A DNA stretch of 64,000 nucleotides from Anas platyrhynchos (lineage: Eukaryota; Chordata; Aves; Anseriformes; Anatidae), in contig NC_092591.1 in assembly GCF_047663525.1 (NCBI RefSeq), positions 47,097,501 through 47,161,500 on the forward strand, read 5' to 3'. Positions 35,301 through 46,984 of this stretch are shown piece by piece (the first letter of the stretch is position 1; every line of letters begins with the position of its first letter). The translations under genes and the position numbers were made by a program. Under the pieces are notes generated by a model. That model worked only from the letters and a program-made list of their open reading frames with translations. It did no database searches and had not been told where the DNA came from.

Positions 35301-38300
35301 TATATTTGAACAACTTTGATTATTTTCTTCGAAAGATTGGGTCCAAAAGCTAAGTCTAGTCGATGTATTTTTTTGAGGTTTCATGTATGAGAATTTAGTA
35401 AATGAGAATCAAAAGGATGCAGCCCAGGTTTCTGTTAGGCTGTCCAGGCTCATCATCCAAAGCTGGGCCTCTAAAACACGTGCTTCAACCCTCTTTCTGA
35501 CCAATGAAGAGAAATTAACACCTATTTCAAGGATAAGATGTAGAAATTTCTAGAAAAACCTGTTTTTTTCACCAGATGAGAAACTAAATCTGCTGCAAGC
35601 ATCTAAAATGAGGTAGAATGAATCTCATCTTTAGACTGTCAAAAAGCCACATTTCTCACTCCGATCACAGAAAATGGCACTTACTTGTGTGCTGTTACGT
35701 TCATCACCCCACAAATGGACGAAGATAAAGTCCCGGCCCCACAGACCATGCAGTTTATTTTAAATCCTCTCAACACAATACTAGTGTATCTAACAGTAAA
35801 TAAGTTCATACATAACAGAAATGTGCTTCATTATAATTTCACGGAAATAATTACTCTGTAAATAGAAGAGTAGCATCAACATATACATTAGTTTTTGCAT
35901 TTTCAGAGTAAGTGCTGTTTTAGTTCTGGTATGTACTTATATAACAACAAAACTAACAATATTTCCTCAAACACTGGTATTAAAGCAGTGTTTGGCTAGT
36001 CATAAACAAAGTGAGAGGAAGACAGTGTTTGTAATCTAACAGTACAACTCAGACAGCAACAGATTGCCATTTGCAGATAAAGTGCCAGCTCCTTTACAGA
36101 AGTATGATGGTTAGGAATTATGGAACTCTTCTGCAGGTACTGCTGAATCTCCACGTTTAAAAGTAAAACCAACCAAAGTAGTCTGAATAGGACATATATA
36201 TTAAACAACTGCTTCTATTATGGACCTCATTTTAGATGCTCTACTCTCATCAAAAGTTTCCTTTGAAGCTGAAATTTCTGATGGAATTCCTATCCAAAGG
36301 AGATGTGAATGTAAAATTGGTTAAGTAACTAGAGCTCCTATTTTAAATGAAGTTGAAATGACCTTTACAAAAGTACCTTAAAACAGTGATCTACTTCTTA
36401 CAGTGTTCCTGTAGAAGAATTCATTGCAAAGAACCACTCTGTTTCCTTGAAGGAACACTACAAAATTCACTAGCTCTCAAGATATCCTAGAACTTGTAAG
36501 CTATGTTATTTACTTAACACAAGATCAAAAAAAAAAAAAAAAAATCTATAAGCAAAATTTGGAATTTTTTTAAATTTCAAGAGCATAACTCTTTTTCCCA
36601 TATACTTATAGGAATATGTATGCATAATATTCTCAAATACCTAAAAAATATTTATGCAATAATTATCATATTATGAATAAAATATGGGTCAATTAACTAC
36701 AACTATAATTATATTAATCATAACAAAAGTCCATAACAAATGAGATCAGAATAAAACTTAAACTAAGAAACTTCAAATGAAAACACTAATATTATTAATA
36801 TACGAATTAGCATGTTTGTGTCTATTCAAAGACTAGAAGACAAGACATCCAGACACAAACTTCCACACAAATTCACGAATGCTGACTCTCTGTAGAGCAG
36901 AAACCTTTATATCCCTTACGATTCATCTTAAATATTTTTCATTTGGGCTACACAGCTCAGTCTGATCTGTGCATCACTACAGACCTGAATCATCTCTTCT
37001 GTCACGGAAGAACTCCCACAACAGCCATGTGCTGCAAAGCCAGTCTTTCAGACTGTATTCTGAGATAAAACATGTCCTCTGTGATAACATCAAGAGACGG
37101 TATTTTCACCAGGGTAATAATGGACTGTGAATCAGATTCTGGTAGCCATCTCTTTTACATTCACAGAACTAAAATCCTCAGCAAAATTACCTACTGTTTG
37201 TTCTCCAATATCGAACAAGCTTCCACCTTGTTGATAAAAAGCAAGCTGTCTCCATTTATTTACAGACAGAGCAAAACTATTACTCATTTTCCCTGAGTAT
37301 AATAATGAGCTTCCAGAGAGCTTGATAATTTGGGCCATTTAAGAAGTATCAAAGGCAGAAGATTAAAGGGGACTATATTGCACTTGATATATATGCAAAA
37401 GCACACATTTCTGAGCCTTTAGTCAAGTCCCAGGCCTAGTTCTTGTAACTACACATCACTTCTGTGACACATGAGCAGACTAATGTGAACAAAGTCAGAC
37501 TACATAGAGAACTTTCTTCTGTTTGGTAAAGCTGATGAATTTGCTAAATTTACCTTTCCCTTCCTTCTCAGGCTAGCAGACACAAAAAAGGGAGCTGAGA
37601 GCAGAGGATATCTTTCTTCTGCAATTGGACTCATATGGTCTTAAGGATTATGACCATTAAGGTGTCAAAGTAGCTCCTATACAGCAATGGCATAAAAAAT
37701 TGGGCAATTTTTGATTCTGAGAATTGTAGCTTTTTACCTCAAAGTTGCTTTGCTTTTCCATGAAATGAGGCTTTCCATTCAAGGTGGTTTTTTTTTTTTT
37801 GTTTGTTTTTTTAATTTCATTTTTTCCAGATAACTTTTTCAGGGTACTTATAAACTCAGCCACAACATAAAATGAATAGATCTTTACACCATGTTAACAT
37901 TAAGTAACAATCAACTTGTTTTCTAGGAAATCTTGGAAGACCACTGGCTGATGAAAACATTGTGCGCACAGTAATTGAATTTTTGACTTACTTGCATCTT
38001 AAAGGTTAGTGAACACTTTTTAAATCTGACTATACCTATCAGAATCACTGAAGATCCTGCTTCTGTTGTCATTTTTGGTTTGAAATTTACTGAGATAGGA
38101 CCAGTCATGAATGTACAAGCCTGCTGCAGATTTGCCTTTGGACAGCATTTCTGGGAGTAACGGTGGAAGGAGATGAACTGTCAATTCCACTTTAAAGCAT
38201 TTAGGAATATGCCTGACTTTAAGAGCAAAGGCTGTCCTGTCAAACTGCAGGTCAATGAATAGCCAGCACAGCAGGGTTCTAATACTATTTGATTACTCCA

Positions 38301-38897
38301 GGCAGTGTGACAAAAGTAACTGTTGATACCAAAACTTTATGGACATGGCATATAGAATATTTGAAAACAAACTAAATACAGTCTGATTATATGGGAGTTA
38401 TAAAAAACTGTTTGATAACAAATTAAATAAAGCCTTGGTTTACAACCAAGAGCAGTTGGTTGAAATTCAGAAATGCTTGTTCCCAAAAAAATAAAAACAT
38501 CTTCCTTTATGCGTGTATTCTACAATCAAGTTGCATCATAAAAATGCATGCTAGCAAACAGCCCAAAATGCTGCTAGTAAAACTATGTGGAGCCACAAAA
38601 TTTTGACTCTGTCACTCTATCCCTGCAGTTTCTTATATATATATATAAAAAAAAGTAAAATTATAACAGGAAAAGCTTCTTAACATTTAGAAGAAAACAT
38701 GTTTATAATTTAAATCATCAAAAGTTCGAAGATTTGCATCTTATAGTTGAAAGAAGAAAAATATAAAAATGTGTACTGTTGAAATTGGATTTTATGATTT
38801 ATTTTCCAAGATTAATACACATACTTTTTTTTTCTTTTTTGAAGAGATGGGAGCACTTGACAATCTACCTTCACCAGAGGAAACAAACCAGTCTTGA
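32296..38897 (+). CDS. GAL: preprogalanin, complete gene in five coding exons
   Basis: The coding join is 32296-32376, 33068-33122, 34673-34759, 37927-38004 and 38845-38897. All splice sites are GT-AG, the phases agree at every junction, and the join gives 117 residues plus TGA. The signal peptide is about residues 1-23 (FLFLSFILCAAL core). A short propeptide ends in Lys31-Arg32. Mature galanin is residues 33-61, starting GWTLNSAGYLLGP and ending DKHGFT. Gly62-Lys63-Arg64 is the amidation and cleavage site. Residues 65-117 form galanin message-associated peptide, with the conserved RPLADENIVRTVIEFLTYL. The product is a secreted neuropeptide acting on GALR1-3 G-protein-coupled receptors in feeding, nociception, arousal and endocrine control. 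Peptide position 23 is Ser, as in mammals; from memory, published chicken galanin has Asn there. Chicken and this gene share Asp17 and the FT terminus. The family assignment is certain. Confidence 0.98.
33068..33122 (+). CDS. GAL: GAL coding exon 2 (galanin N-terminus)
   Basis: Acceptor CTTCAAG. The exon encodes AKEKR then GWTLNSAGYLLGP, the receptor-binding part that is invariant across vertebrates, and ends in phase 1 before GTAAGT. A 220-residue frame from 33002 reads through this exon into the intron and is not a protein. Confidence 0.97.
34673..34759 (+). CDS. GAL: GAL coding exon 3 (galanin C-terminus, GKR site)
   Basis: Acceptor TTATTTGTCAG. The spliced codon CAT gives His14 of galanin. 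The exon then encodes AVDNHRSFSDKHGFT, GKR and the start of the associated peptide (EIQPDEDIKA), and ends in phase 1 before GTAACA. Confidence 0.97.
35114..35134. repeat. (TA)n microsatellite in GAL intron
   Basis: About ten TA units, followed by further TATAAATA-rich sequence to 35175. Confidence 0.9.
37927..38004 (+). CDS. GAL: GAL coding exon 4 (GMAP core)
   Basis: Acceptor TTGTTTTCTAG. The exon encodes the conserved centre of the galanin message-associated peptide, NLGRPLADENIVRTVIEFL, then TYLHLK. The phase-1 donor is GTTAGT. Confidence 0.97.
38845..38897 (+). CDS. GAL: GAL coding exon 5 (C-terminus and stop)
   Basis: Acceptor TTTTTTTGAAG. The exon encodes EMGALDNLPSPEETNQS and TGA at 38895-38897. 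Confidence 0.96.
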
Positions 38898-39135
38898 AGA
38901 AGAATACATTTATATTTTGTTGTAGTGCAAATTCAGATTGAATTCTAAACAAAAGATCCAAAAGACCAGAGGATGAGAAGTACTGTTTGCATTAATCTGA
39001 AAAATGGTAAATGATGTTTTGCCTCTTGGATTTTCTTTTCTCTACTGTAATGTTATGGTGTACAATTTTGCCTTGGTGAACTTTTTCTGTAGGTAAATGA
39101 TAAAATAAAAATAAACAGCAACTACATTGTTTCAT
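38898..39135 (+). other. GAL: GAL 3' UTR with poly(A) signals
   Basis: It starts after the stop and runs to overlapping AATAAA signals at 39104-39109 and 39110-39115. Cleavage is expected within about 10-25 bases. The short UTR of about 230 bases fits the compact galanin mRNA. Confidence 0.8.
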
Positions 39136-42100
39136 TTCCCTTTAAAGAACATTTTAAAAACTAAATACAAAACAGTACACCATGTATCAGCTATAAGCCC
39201 CAGGTTACATTGTAAGATTATGCTACACCTATAATCATAAAAAAATATGGTAAAAACAAAACAAAACAAAAAGAAACTATGTATTGAGTTTTTTAGCTAA
39301 CTGAGACACAGGAGAAGAATTTCAACTTCAGACTGTAGCCATTATAAGGTCTCACAGACCTATTTATCCATCTACACTTCATGGTAAACATTCTTACTCT
39401 TCATATGTTCATAGACATGAATGTTCGTTCATCTGGTATTTCATAGTATTCACCTGTAGTACATCAGCCCATGGACTGAAGCTTGCTTTTACAAATTTAA
39501 CTGTTCTGCACAGGTTTACACAAACTATATGTGTAGGCTTCCTATTCCTATGCCATCAAGAATACTGGATCTGTATTGTTTTATGAAGAGACTCTACTGT
39601 CTTTTCCAAGATTAAAAAATATTTTATGAGGTGCTTTAGTTTGAGTTCAGCAAAGAGCTTCAAGACATGCTTGACTCTTTCTGAGGAGTTTTGATGTAGC
39701 AAGACCAGGATGCTAGGCCCATAAAGGATGAATGTCACGGCAGAAATGAAGAAACGTTTTAGAGTATAAAGAATCTTATAAGGTTTCTTCATATTTAGAT
39801 GACTTGGACACTCTGCTTAACACAAGGAAATCCTGTGCTTTCAAAACACCATTTTCTAGAGTGCACAGACTTCACAGAATTATTACATAATCTGTTTTTC
39901 ACTTTTATCATAGCAGAGTACATTCTAGATGCCAAGCCATTAGTGGCTAATCTGAAACCACAAGGCTCTCTCACCTTCTCAATCCATCTGTACTGTTCTT
40001 ATGGTAGTCACTCAGCCTCTGATCTAATGTCTGATGTACAGTTCCCAAAGCACACAATTTTTTTTTCCCATCAGATTCAACAGGCTTCTGGGCAAGTCTT
40101 TCAGATACTGCTTTACTGCCTTTTTTTTTTTTTTTTTTTTTTTTGAAAGAGTAACAAAAAGTGTACATTGAAATTGCTTCTAGTTTGACATTATTTCTAA
40201 AATTTATGGGTTTCCAAAACATAAAAAAACCCTTAGTGAAATGTATCATCTGTACATTAACATCATCCAGTAATTTCAAACTCATTTTCCGTAGTAATGT
40301 CCACATTTCCAGTCAGAAACCTGAACCGTAACTCACTAAAATCAAGAATTTTTTCCATTGACTTCCATGGCATTTGGTTCTGAAATGCCAAGAACCAGTA
40401 GTTATTTGCAGCAAAAGCAACGATCCATCTTTATGTGGAAAAGCAGCTGAACCCATCGTCAATTAAAAAGAACATAATTTATGCAGTAAAAATTCTTTTC
40501 TTTTGAAATAGAAAAAGAAATGAGTTTAAAATTAGAAGATATTACTTAAATTATCGTGCTACCAAGCTCATTAAAATTGGAATGGTCTTGTTGGAATGAA
40601 TGTTCACTTGAAATTCTGAAATTTGAGATTATTTGAAATACTGAAAAAAATCTCATTGGATCAAGTGTCTTGGAAGATTTCCAAAACTGTCTAGGCAGGG
40701 AGGCCCACAAGTTCTTACTCATCGCGTTGAATTTTTATATACATCTATTATTAAATAAATAAGTAATCATTTAATTGCCTAAAGCAAACAACATACTTTC
40801 ACTTAAATTTTACCACATTCAAACACCTGTTGGTAATAATATTCCAAAATACAGAGACAGGTGAAATTATTGGTGTTTCTTCACTCTCCGTAACACCATA
40901 ATCTTTGCAAAAACAAAGGGTCAAAAAAAAAAAAAAAAAAAAGGTATTCTTCGTGGTCAGTTTCAGTAAGTCTTATTTTATTAATGTTATTATTTTATTT
41001 AAAGCATGTCTTACATCTCCTCATCTCAGAACTAAATTGTGCAAATAGTTGGAACGGCATCTCCATAAATCTGCCGCTCAAACAAACACCTGATAAACAA
41101 AATCGCCTTTAAATATTTGAAAACCATTATTTTCATCAGAGCAAAAGCAAAAAGATTCCACAGGCTTCAGAAGAAAACAAAAATCCTAACCATTTTCTCT
41201 AGATTTCATTTATTTGCTCATTTCCATATATCATATCTCGCTTCTGTGTACACAGGAACCACGTCTGCACAAAGTCAAAAGCCAAAGTCTAGAAAATGAT
41301 TAAAACTTTGCTGTAATGTTTGCTAATGCTATGAAATTATTTGGCATACAAATTTAATACTGAAAATGAAGAGAAGGCTTGCATCAAGCTGAATTACTGG
41401 ACAATAAAATGGAAGATGAAATTAAATGTTGATGCAAGCAAAGGAATATACACATAGAAAGAACTCTAATTTTACATACGCATAATAACGGTCTAAATTA
41501 TCTCCAGCAAAATAGCTTAGACTCTTTGTACATGGTCCTGTAAAATGTCATTTTAAACTTCAGCAGCAGTCAGAAAGGCAAATGGAATGTTAGGAATCAC
41601 GATAAAAGTAGACAAAACAACCCAGAAAACATCATTTTACCACTGTTCCCAACTTTGACACCAGTTGCATTTCTGGTCACTTTGCAAAAAACAAAGGCAA
41701 CTGTAGAAACATAAAAGCTATAGAGAAATACCATGACTATGCTCAGCAGCAGTGAGCAATTTTCATAAAAAGAGAGACTAAATAGGCTGAAACACTTCAG
41801 CTAAAGAGATTAGTAGGGTGAAAGATGATAGAGTCACAGTAAAGGTACCTAGTGAATTCATTCTGTCTTGTAATCCAGGAATTAAAGATTACCTAATTAA
41901 ATAAACAAGCAACATTTACAAACCCCACCCCAGAAGAAGAAGTCCTTTCACATCCACCTTATAGTGAAATTGTGGTACTGGCTGGCAGAGGACATTGTGG
42001 AGGCCATAGATTCATGAAGGAAACAGCCACATTCAGAAGAAAAGTCCTTCAAAAGCCATTGGCCCAAATGAAACCTCTAGCTCAAAAAGTCTAACTGAAT

Positions 42101-42337
42101 TGTTTTTTTATTGTCAATAAAGAACACTTTATTGACATGTGTGTGCATGTGTTATACAACCCTTAGAGCCTGACCCATGATTTGGGGGTTAATTAAGCAG
42201 AGATTCTTCATCTGCACAGCACCTGATGCTAGTTTACAAAAGAAACCTAGAAATTCCACTTTTTTTTTTTTTGCTAACAATTATACAGAAATGATTACTA
42301 CAGTTAACCCAAAAGGTGTAGTTTTAATATAGTACCA

Positions 42338-42488
42338 CACCTGTCAGATGGTCTCAGTGACATTTGTTTAAATGCAAAGCACTTTTGTGTAGAAGAGGGT
42401 ATTTCGGGATGGCACAGCTGACACGGAACAGCCTATTCAGATTAGGAAGCCATTAAGCAGCTGACAGGATCCACGCATTTCCCACCTG
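42338..42488. promoter_or_regulatory. candidate regulatory block with six E-boxes
   Basis: CANNTG sites lie at 42338 (CACCTG), 42345 (CAGATG), 42361 (CATTTG), 42415 (CAGCTG), 42458 (CAGCTG) and 42483 (CACCTG), all within 151 non-repetitive bases about 3.2 kb downstream of GAL. Homeodomain-like ATTAG/TAAT cores follow. Function is inferred from site density alone. Confidence 0.25.
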
Positions 42489-43099
42489 TCTACTAATGCA
42501 AAGGTCAGACTGCAAAATTAGCATACAAAAATTAGACGGGGACTCAGAATACTGACGAAGTTGGAGGAAGCTTGACACTGGGATTGACGTAACTCTCAAG
42601 TTTAGTGTTGTAATAGTTGAAAATATTAACTACAGCCCTTTTTCACATGACCAGCGCACTAACTTCCCAAGGAAATGGAGAACCTCAGTGTGAGTTAGTT
42701 CACAAAGGATTCTGACAATTTCTTTGCTCTTCATTTGCCTTTCAAGCAAGACAAGGAGATAACAATATGAGACAGTGCAGGAAGTAACACATTAATAACT
42801 CACAGGAAAAGCTACAAAACTATTTTCATATGATTTCAGAGTACATGAGACAAAAAAAGAAGTCAGAAATGGACACGGGGAAACAGTTTGCAATTTATCC
42901 AAGATATAAATTACCTCAAGAGATTCCTAAGGCAGATACAATGTTTAGAAGAAAGCTTAGAAGTAAGTTATAGGAGCAGAACAAATAAACTTTCACCCAT
43001 TAACGAAGTTCATAAAAAAAAATACAACTCTTTTACTGTCACTATTTCATGTCCCATCATTTATTTTTACATAAAAGGAAATAATAATGCTGATACTTA

Positions 43100-43325
43100 A
43101 TTTTGCAAGGACTGAGTATGGGCTGGGTATGGACAATGCACAATTGGACCACACAGAGAGAGCTGCAACTCACAGGTCCATCGACTACTCAGACTCAGGA
43201 TACAAATGTCAGTTGCTAAGGTGCGATACTTAGGGCTCAATATTTAACATCTCAGAGCACAGGTCATGTGTCACTGTGTGCAAGACTCAGCTTGCAGGCC
43301 TTACCAACTGAGCTTTAAAAAGCCA
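43100..43325 (-). mobile_element. possible tRNA-derived SINE relic
   Basis: Read on the minus strand, it starts near 43325 with 'AAAGCTCAGTTGGTAAGGCCTGCAAGC', a good match to a tRNA-type pol III A box (AGCTCAGTTGGTA). About 200 bases of unrelated body follow and end near 'CAGTCCTTGCAAAATT'. I see no clear B box (GGTTCGANNCC). It could be an ancient amniote SINE or a chance A box. Confidence 0.35.
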
Positions 43326-45314
43326 GGATTGAGTTACAGATGAGAATTATTTTATCTCCTTGCTTGTAAAGCACCGCATTATTCCAAACTACTTAATTTT
43401 CAGAGCAGTTGAGATTCAACTCAGGTATTTTTCACCACCTGTGGTATTCCCAGTTGAATTGATCTCAACACATTTTCCACTGATTAAGTACATATAAATC
43501 ATACAACCTTTCTGAGTGCTAGGAGACATGAGTCTCATATGGAATGTCTGTCTGAGAGGAAATTCTAAAATACATTCTATCACAAATCAGGATAAAAAGT
43601 TATTTTTTTTTCCTTTTTGCCTTTGCTATAATTTCCCACATATGCATTGACTATTTATCACTCATAAACACTGAAATAACTAGTTCAGAATGGATTGCTT
43701 CAAGAGTTTCCCTTTCCGAATGTTTATGAACATGGTAATGTTCCCTTGAAGTAGTTCATTTAACTAAAAAATGATCTATCAGATAATAATTGATCAGATT
43801 TATCAACATTATTGACATTATTTACATTTATCAATCTTAAAGGTAGTATTTCAGATTTAAAAGTGAAACTTTGGTCCTTTAAGTCAAGATAAGTTCCTAT
43901 GCCTTGTCTGTAGCACAAGTATTCTTTCCTTGCTGTTTATTCTGATTTCAGAATTACATCCTGCTTTCCTGCAGTTTCAGAAGGATGTCTTACTCCCCTT
44001 GAATTCTTGTTCTAAAAAATACTATATTTAGGAATCATCGTTTCTTTTTAGTGGATTTCACACCAGCTGATTTCTGCAACTACTAAAACCCTACACAATG
44101 TAGCCTCCAAAACTTCGCATGAGAACTGTACGCACCTCTTCTGCTTATGCAAATTAGTACTTGGGGACACTCATATTGGGCAACTTCTTTCTTTTAGGAT
44201 TCTTCAGAGAAACTTCAAGAACTTTAAGTGAAGAGGGCAGTTCTGCTAAGTGACGATCTGAATCACCTTCTGCTCTCAGGTAGCTAAAAGGGTAAGTCCA
44301 GGCTCTGAATTCATACCTTTTAAATTATGTATTTTTGCCAGCTTCTTCAAACTAAGCAGGATGAACCCAGATCCACTTAGAAAATCAGCAGAAGCAGACA
44401 GAAAAAATAATCATTTTTTTCAAAGCTAAGCATTACATTTTTGTATTACTATTCTAAGCACACTTTTGCAAATTGTGCCTGCTTGGCTTTTATGCTGGTT
44501 ACCTACTTAGTTAATGTTTAAAAATGCATTTCTACAAAGTCAACATAGTAGTGCCAAATCTGACCTACTGAAACTTAGTATAGCAACACTAAGTTTTTTA
44601 AATACTAACTTTGCAGCAGGTTTATTGTACCAGTTAAGATCTGACCCATCTAGCGGAGCAATTTTATAAATAAAATATCATTTTGTAAATTTCATATCTT
44701 ACACTAAACATAATTCCAGAAGTAAAATCTATAGCAATCCTTACTCAATAAACAGTTCTCCTACATCCTGACTGCTGCAATGTAGATTGTTCATTAAATC
44801 TTTGTCATTTTGTGTCTTCAGAACCATCTGATTCAAACCATTAAAGAAGTGATACCATAGCTGTGTATTATTTAGAAATATCCTCATATCAATAAAATTC
44901 TAAATAATTTTATATAGTTCAAACTATTTAACTTTTTTTTTTTCCAAAATACTTATATTTTCTTTGCCTTTTTTGTACCATTTTCATTTAAATTCCTTTT
45001 TCAGTGCACATTAGAGAGTACTTTCTCTCTCATCATTACTCTCAAACATTTATTTACAAAACTAAGTTTGGAAACATAAAAAATTTGTTGTATTAACAAT
45101 TATTTTAGTATCCTTCTCACCACTTTACCTATCTATTTGCATAATACACACCGATTACCAGTGAGTCATATTTGTGACAGCGTTGACAAGCCAAATATTC
45201 TTGGCTAAGGGAACCCGATTTAACACATTTTTTCCTTTTATGATCAGTAGTAACTATTATGTATAGGCATTATAATTTTCCTCAGATACATAGAAAGGCT
45301 GTTTTTCTCTGGGA

Positions 45315-45322
<8 letters not shown>

Positions 45323-45350
<28 letters not shown>
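45323..45350. repeat. (AT)n microsatellite
   Basis: About fourteen AT units after an A run. Confidence 0.9.
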
Positions 45351-45454
45351 CCTTTTTGACATCTTACCTTTTGTAAACTCGGAATGGCATCACATCTGCA
45401 GACAGACCTGAAATACTTACTTTTTTTTTTTTTTTTTTTCTTTTTTCAGAAAAA

Positions 45455-45662
45455 TCAAAACCATAGAATCAAAGAATCACAGAATGCTTAAGGTTTCAAC
45501 AGAAGGTTGGAAGAGACCTCTGGAGTCACCTGGTCCAATTTCACTGCTGAAGCAGGGCTACCCAGTGCAGGTTGCACAGGACCACATCCAGGTGGCTTTT
45601 GGAGATTTCCACGGAGGAGACCTCACAGGCTCTGGGCAGCCTGTGCAGTGCTGCCTGGGGTT
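45455..45662 (-). mobile_element. CR1 LINE 3' end, antisense
   Basis: It opens 'CCATAGAATCAAAGAATCACAGAATG', then 'GGTTGGAAGAGACCTCTGGAGTCACCTGGTCCAA', 'CACAGGACCACATCCAGGTGGCTTTTGGA' and 'TCTGGGCAGCCTGTGCAGTGC'. It is 5'-truncated. Confidence 0.9.
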
Positions 45663-46779
45663 GATACACTGTATATGTAAATCCTTCATCTTTATCTGGT
45701 ATCATGACACTTTCTTTCTAAACTCCCTCATGCCACCTCCCTGTAAAATCACAGAGGGAGCACACCATATTTTCCTGGGAACATTTTCTGTTCAATATGC
45801 TAGCTCTGAGGCAGTATTAATAAATAGGGTTCCAAGTCAGCCATGAATTCCTCACATATCCCAATAGCATTTGCAGCTTACAGGGCTTTAAAAGCTTTGA
45901 TGCTTCATCAGTTTGGAAACATTATTTGAAAAAGCTTGGTAGCTCAGTGCTGCTGAGCTAAAAGGCCAAAGACTGGACTGGTACAAACTGAAACAATTTA
46001 CTGATTTCTGGGAAACAACAGGGATTTATACCAGAAAAGCCAGCCCAAAAAGGTAATATAAGCGCAGAGGTGAGTTAAAACAATTGTTAAACAGGATGCT
46101 TCATGTTGTTACCTAAATCATTTTTTTTTTGTTTGCTTTGTTTTGTTTTCTGAACAGAGGCATGCCACCATAGCTGAAATTTTAAGACACACTCTCCTGC
46201 CAGGATTTTGGGAATCAACAACAGCATGGCAGCAGGTGGCCATACTGTGGTTTCTGGATAGTTCCTTCAACAGCAAAGCCACATACAAGCTTTAGACTGC
46301 AGTGATTTTTATTATTTTTTTTATTTCTGACCTTTGGGCTGACTTTTTTTTTTTAAGTGAGCCAAAGAGAAATCCTGAAGAGACATGCTGGTGTTAGAAA
46401 GAGAAGAGATATTGTGCCTCTACTGCAGTTGTGTCAAGAAAAGCTTTCTATAGCTTTAATGAAGAAGGTGGTCTCTGGTAATTCTCTCTCCTTGTGTTGG
46501 TAGCTGTAGCCTTACTTATTTATTCAAGGAAAAAGAAGAATTCTGTGGAAAAATTCTAGACAAAACTTCTGTTCTACTATAAGTCAGTTCTTACATGACG
46601 AGATTATTTCTATCTTCATATCCTTTCCTGACATAAGTATAAATAAACAAAATAAACAAACAACCCCTGTTATTTGACAAAAGTCAAATAACCAACAGAA
46701 AACATCAGAAATTCCTCAGAGAATGACTTATTTTTTCTGCTTGCAAGTCCAATAATTCCTCAACTCATAATATTGTTGG
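45663..46779. other. intergenic, no gene seen
   Basis: No exon or named repeat recognised. There are several T-rich tracts. Confidence 0.55.
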
Positions 46780-46955
46780 ACAGGACAACTACTTGTAAAC
46801 CATATCTGAAGAGTTCTTGCTTTTAAGATTTCCAGAATCAAAGGTTCAACAATCCCTACAAGAAAGTAGTCAGTGAGCGCTTCACTGCCCTTCACTATTA
46901 GAAAGCATTTTCTGATATAGAATTAGAATTCTCTTTCTGCCTTTTCTACTTAGCA
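46780..46955 (-). mobile_element. very degenerate CR1 fragment (tentative)
   Basis: 'CTGCCCTTCACTATTAGAAAGCATTTTCTGATATAGAATTAGAATTCTCTTTCTGCC' resembles the antisense CR1 phrase in which failure to match a repeated CCTTCA..AGAAAG..TTTCCT..ATCTAA pattern is partial. It is weak and I give it only as a possibility. Confidence 0.3.
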
Positions 46956-46984
46956 CTTTCATTTTTTTTGATTTATCATGGTGC

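Larger units (their letters stand above)
39136..45454. other. GAL-TESMIN intergenic, left part
   Basis: No gene found. It contains a 24-base T tract (40121-40144) and A tracts (40924-40942). An E-box-rich block and a possible SINE relic are listed separately. Confidence 0.6.
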
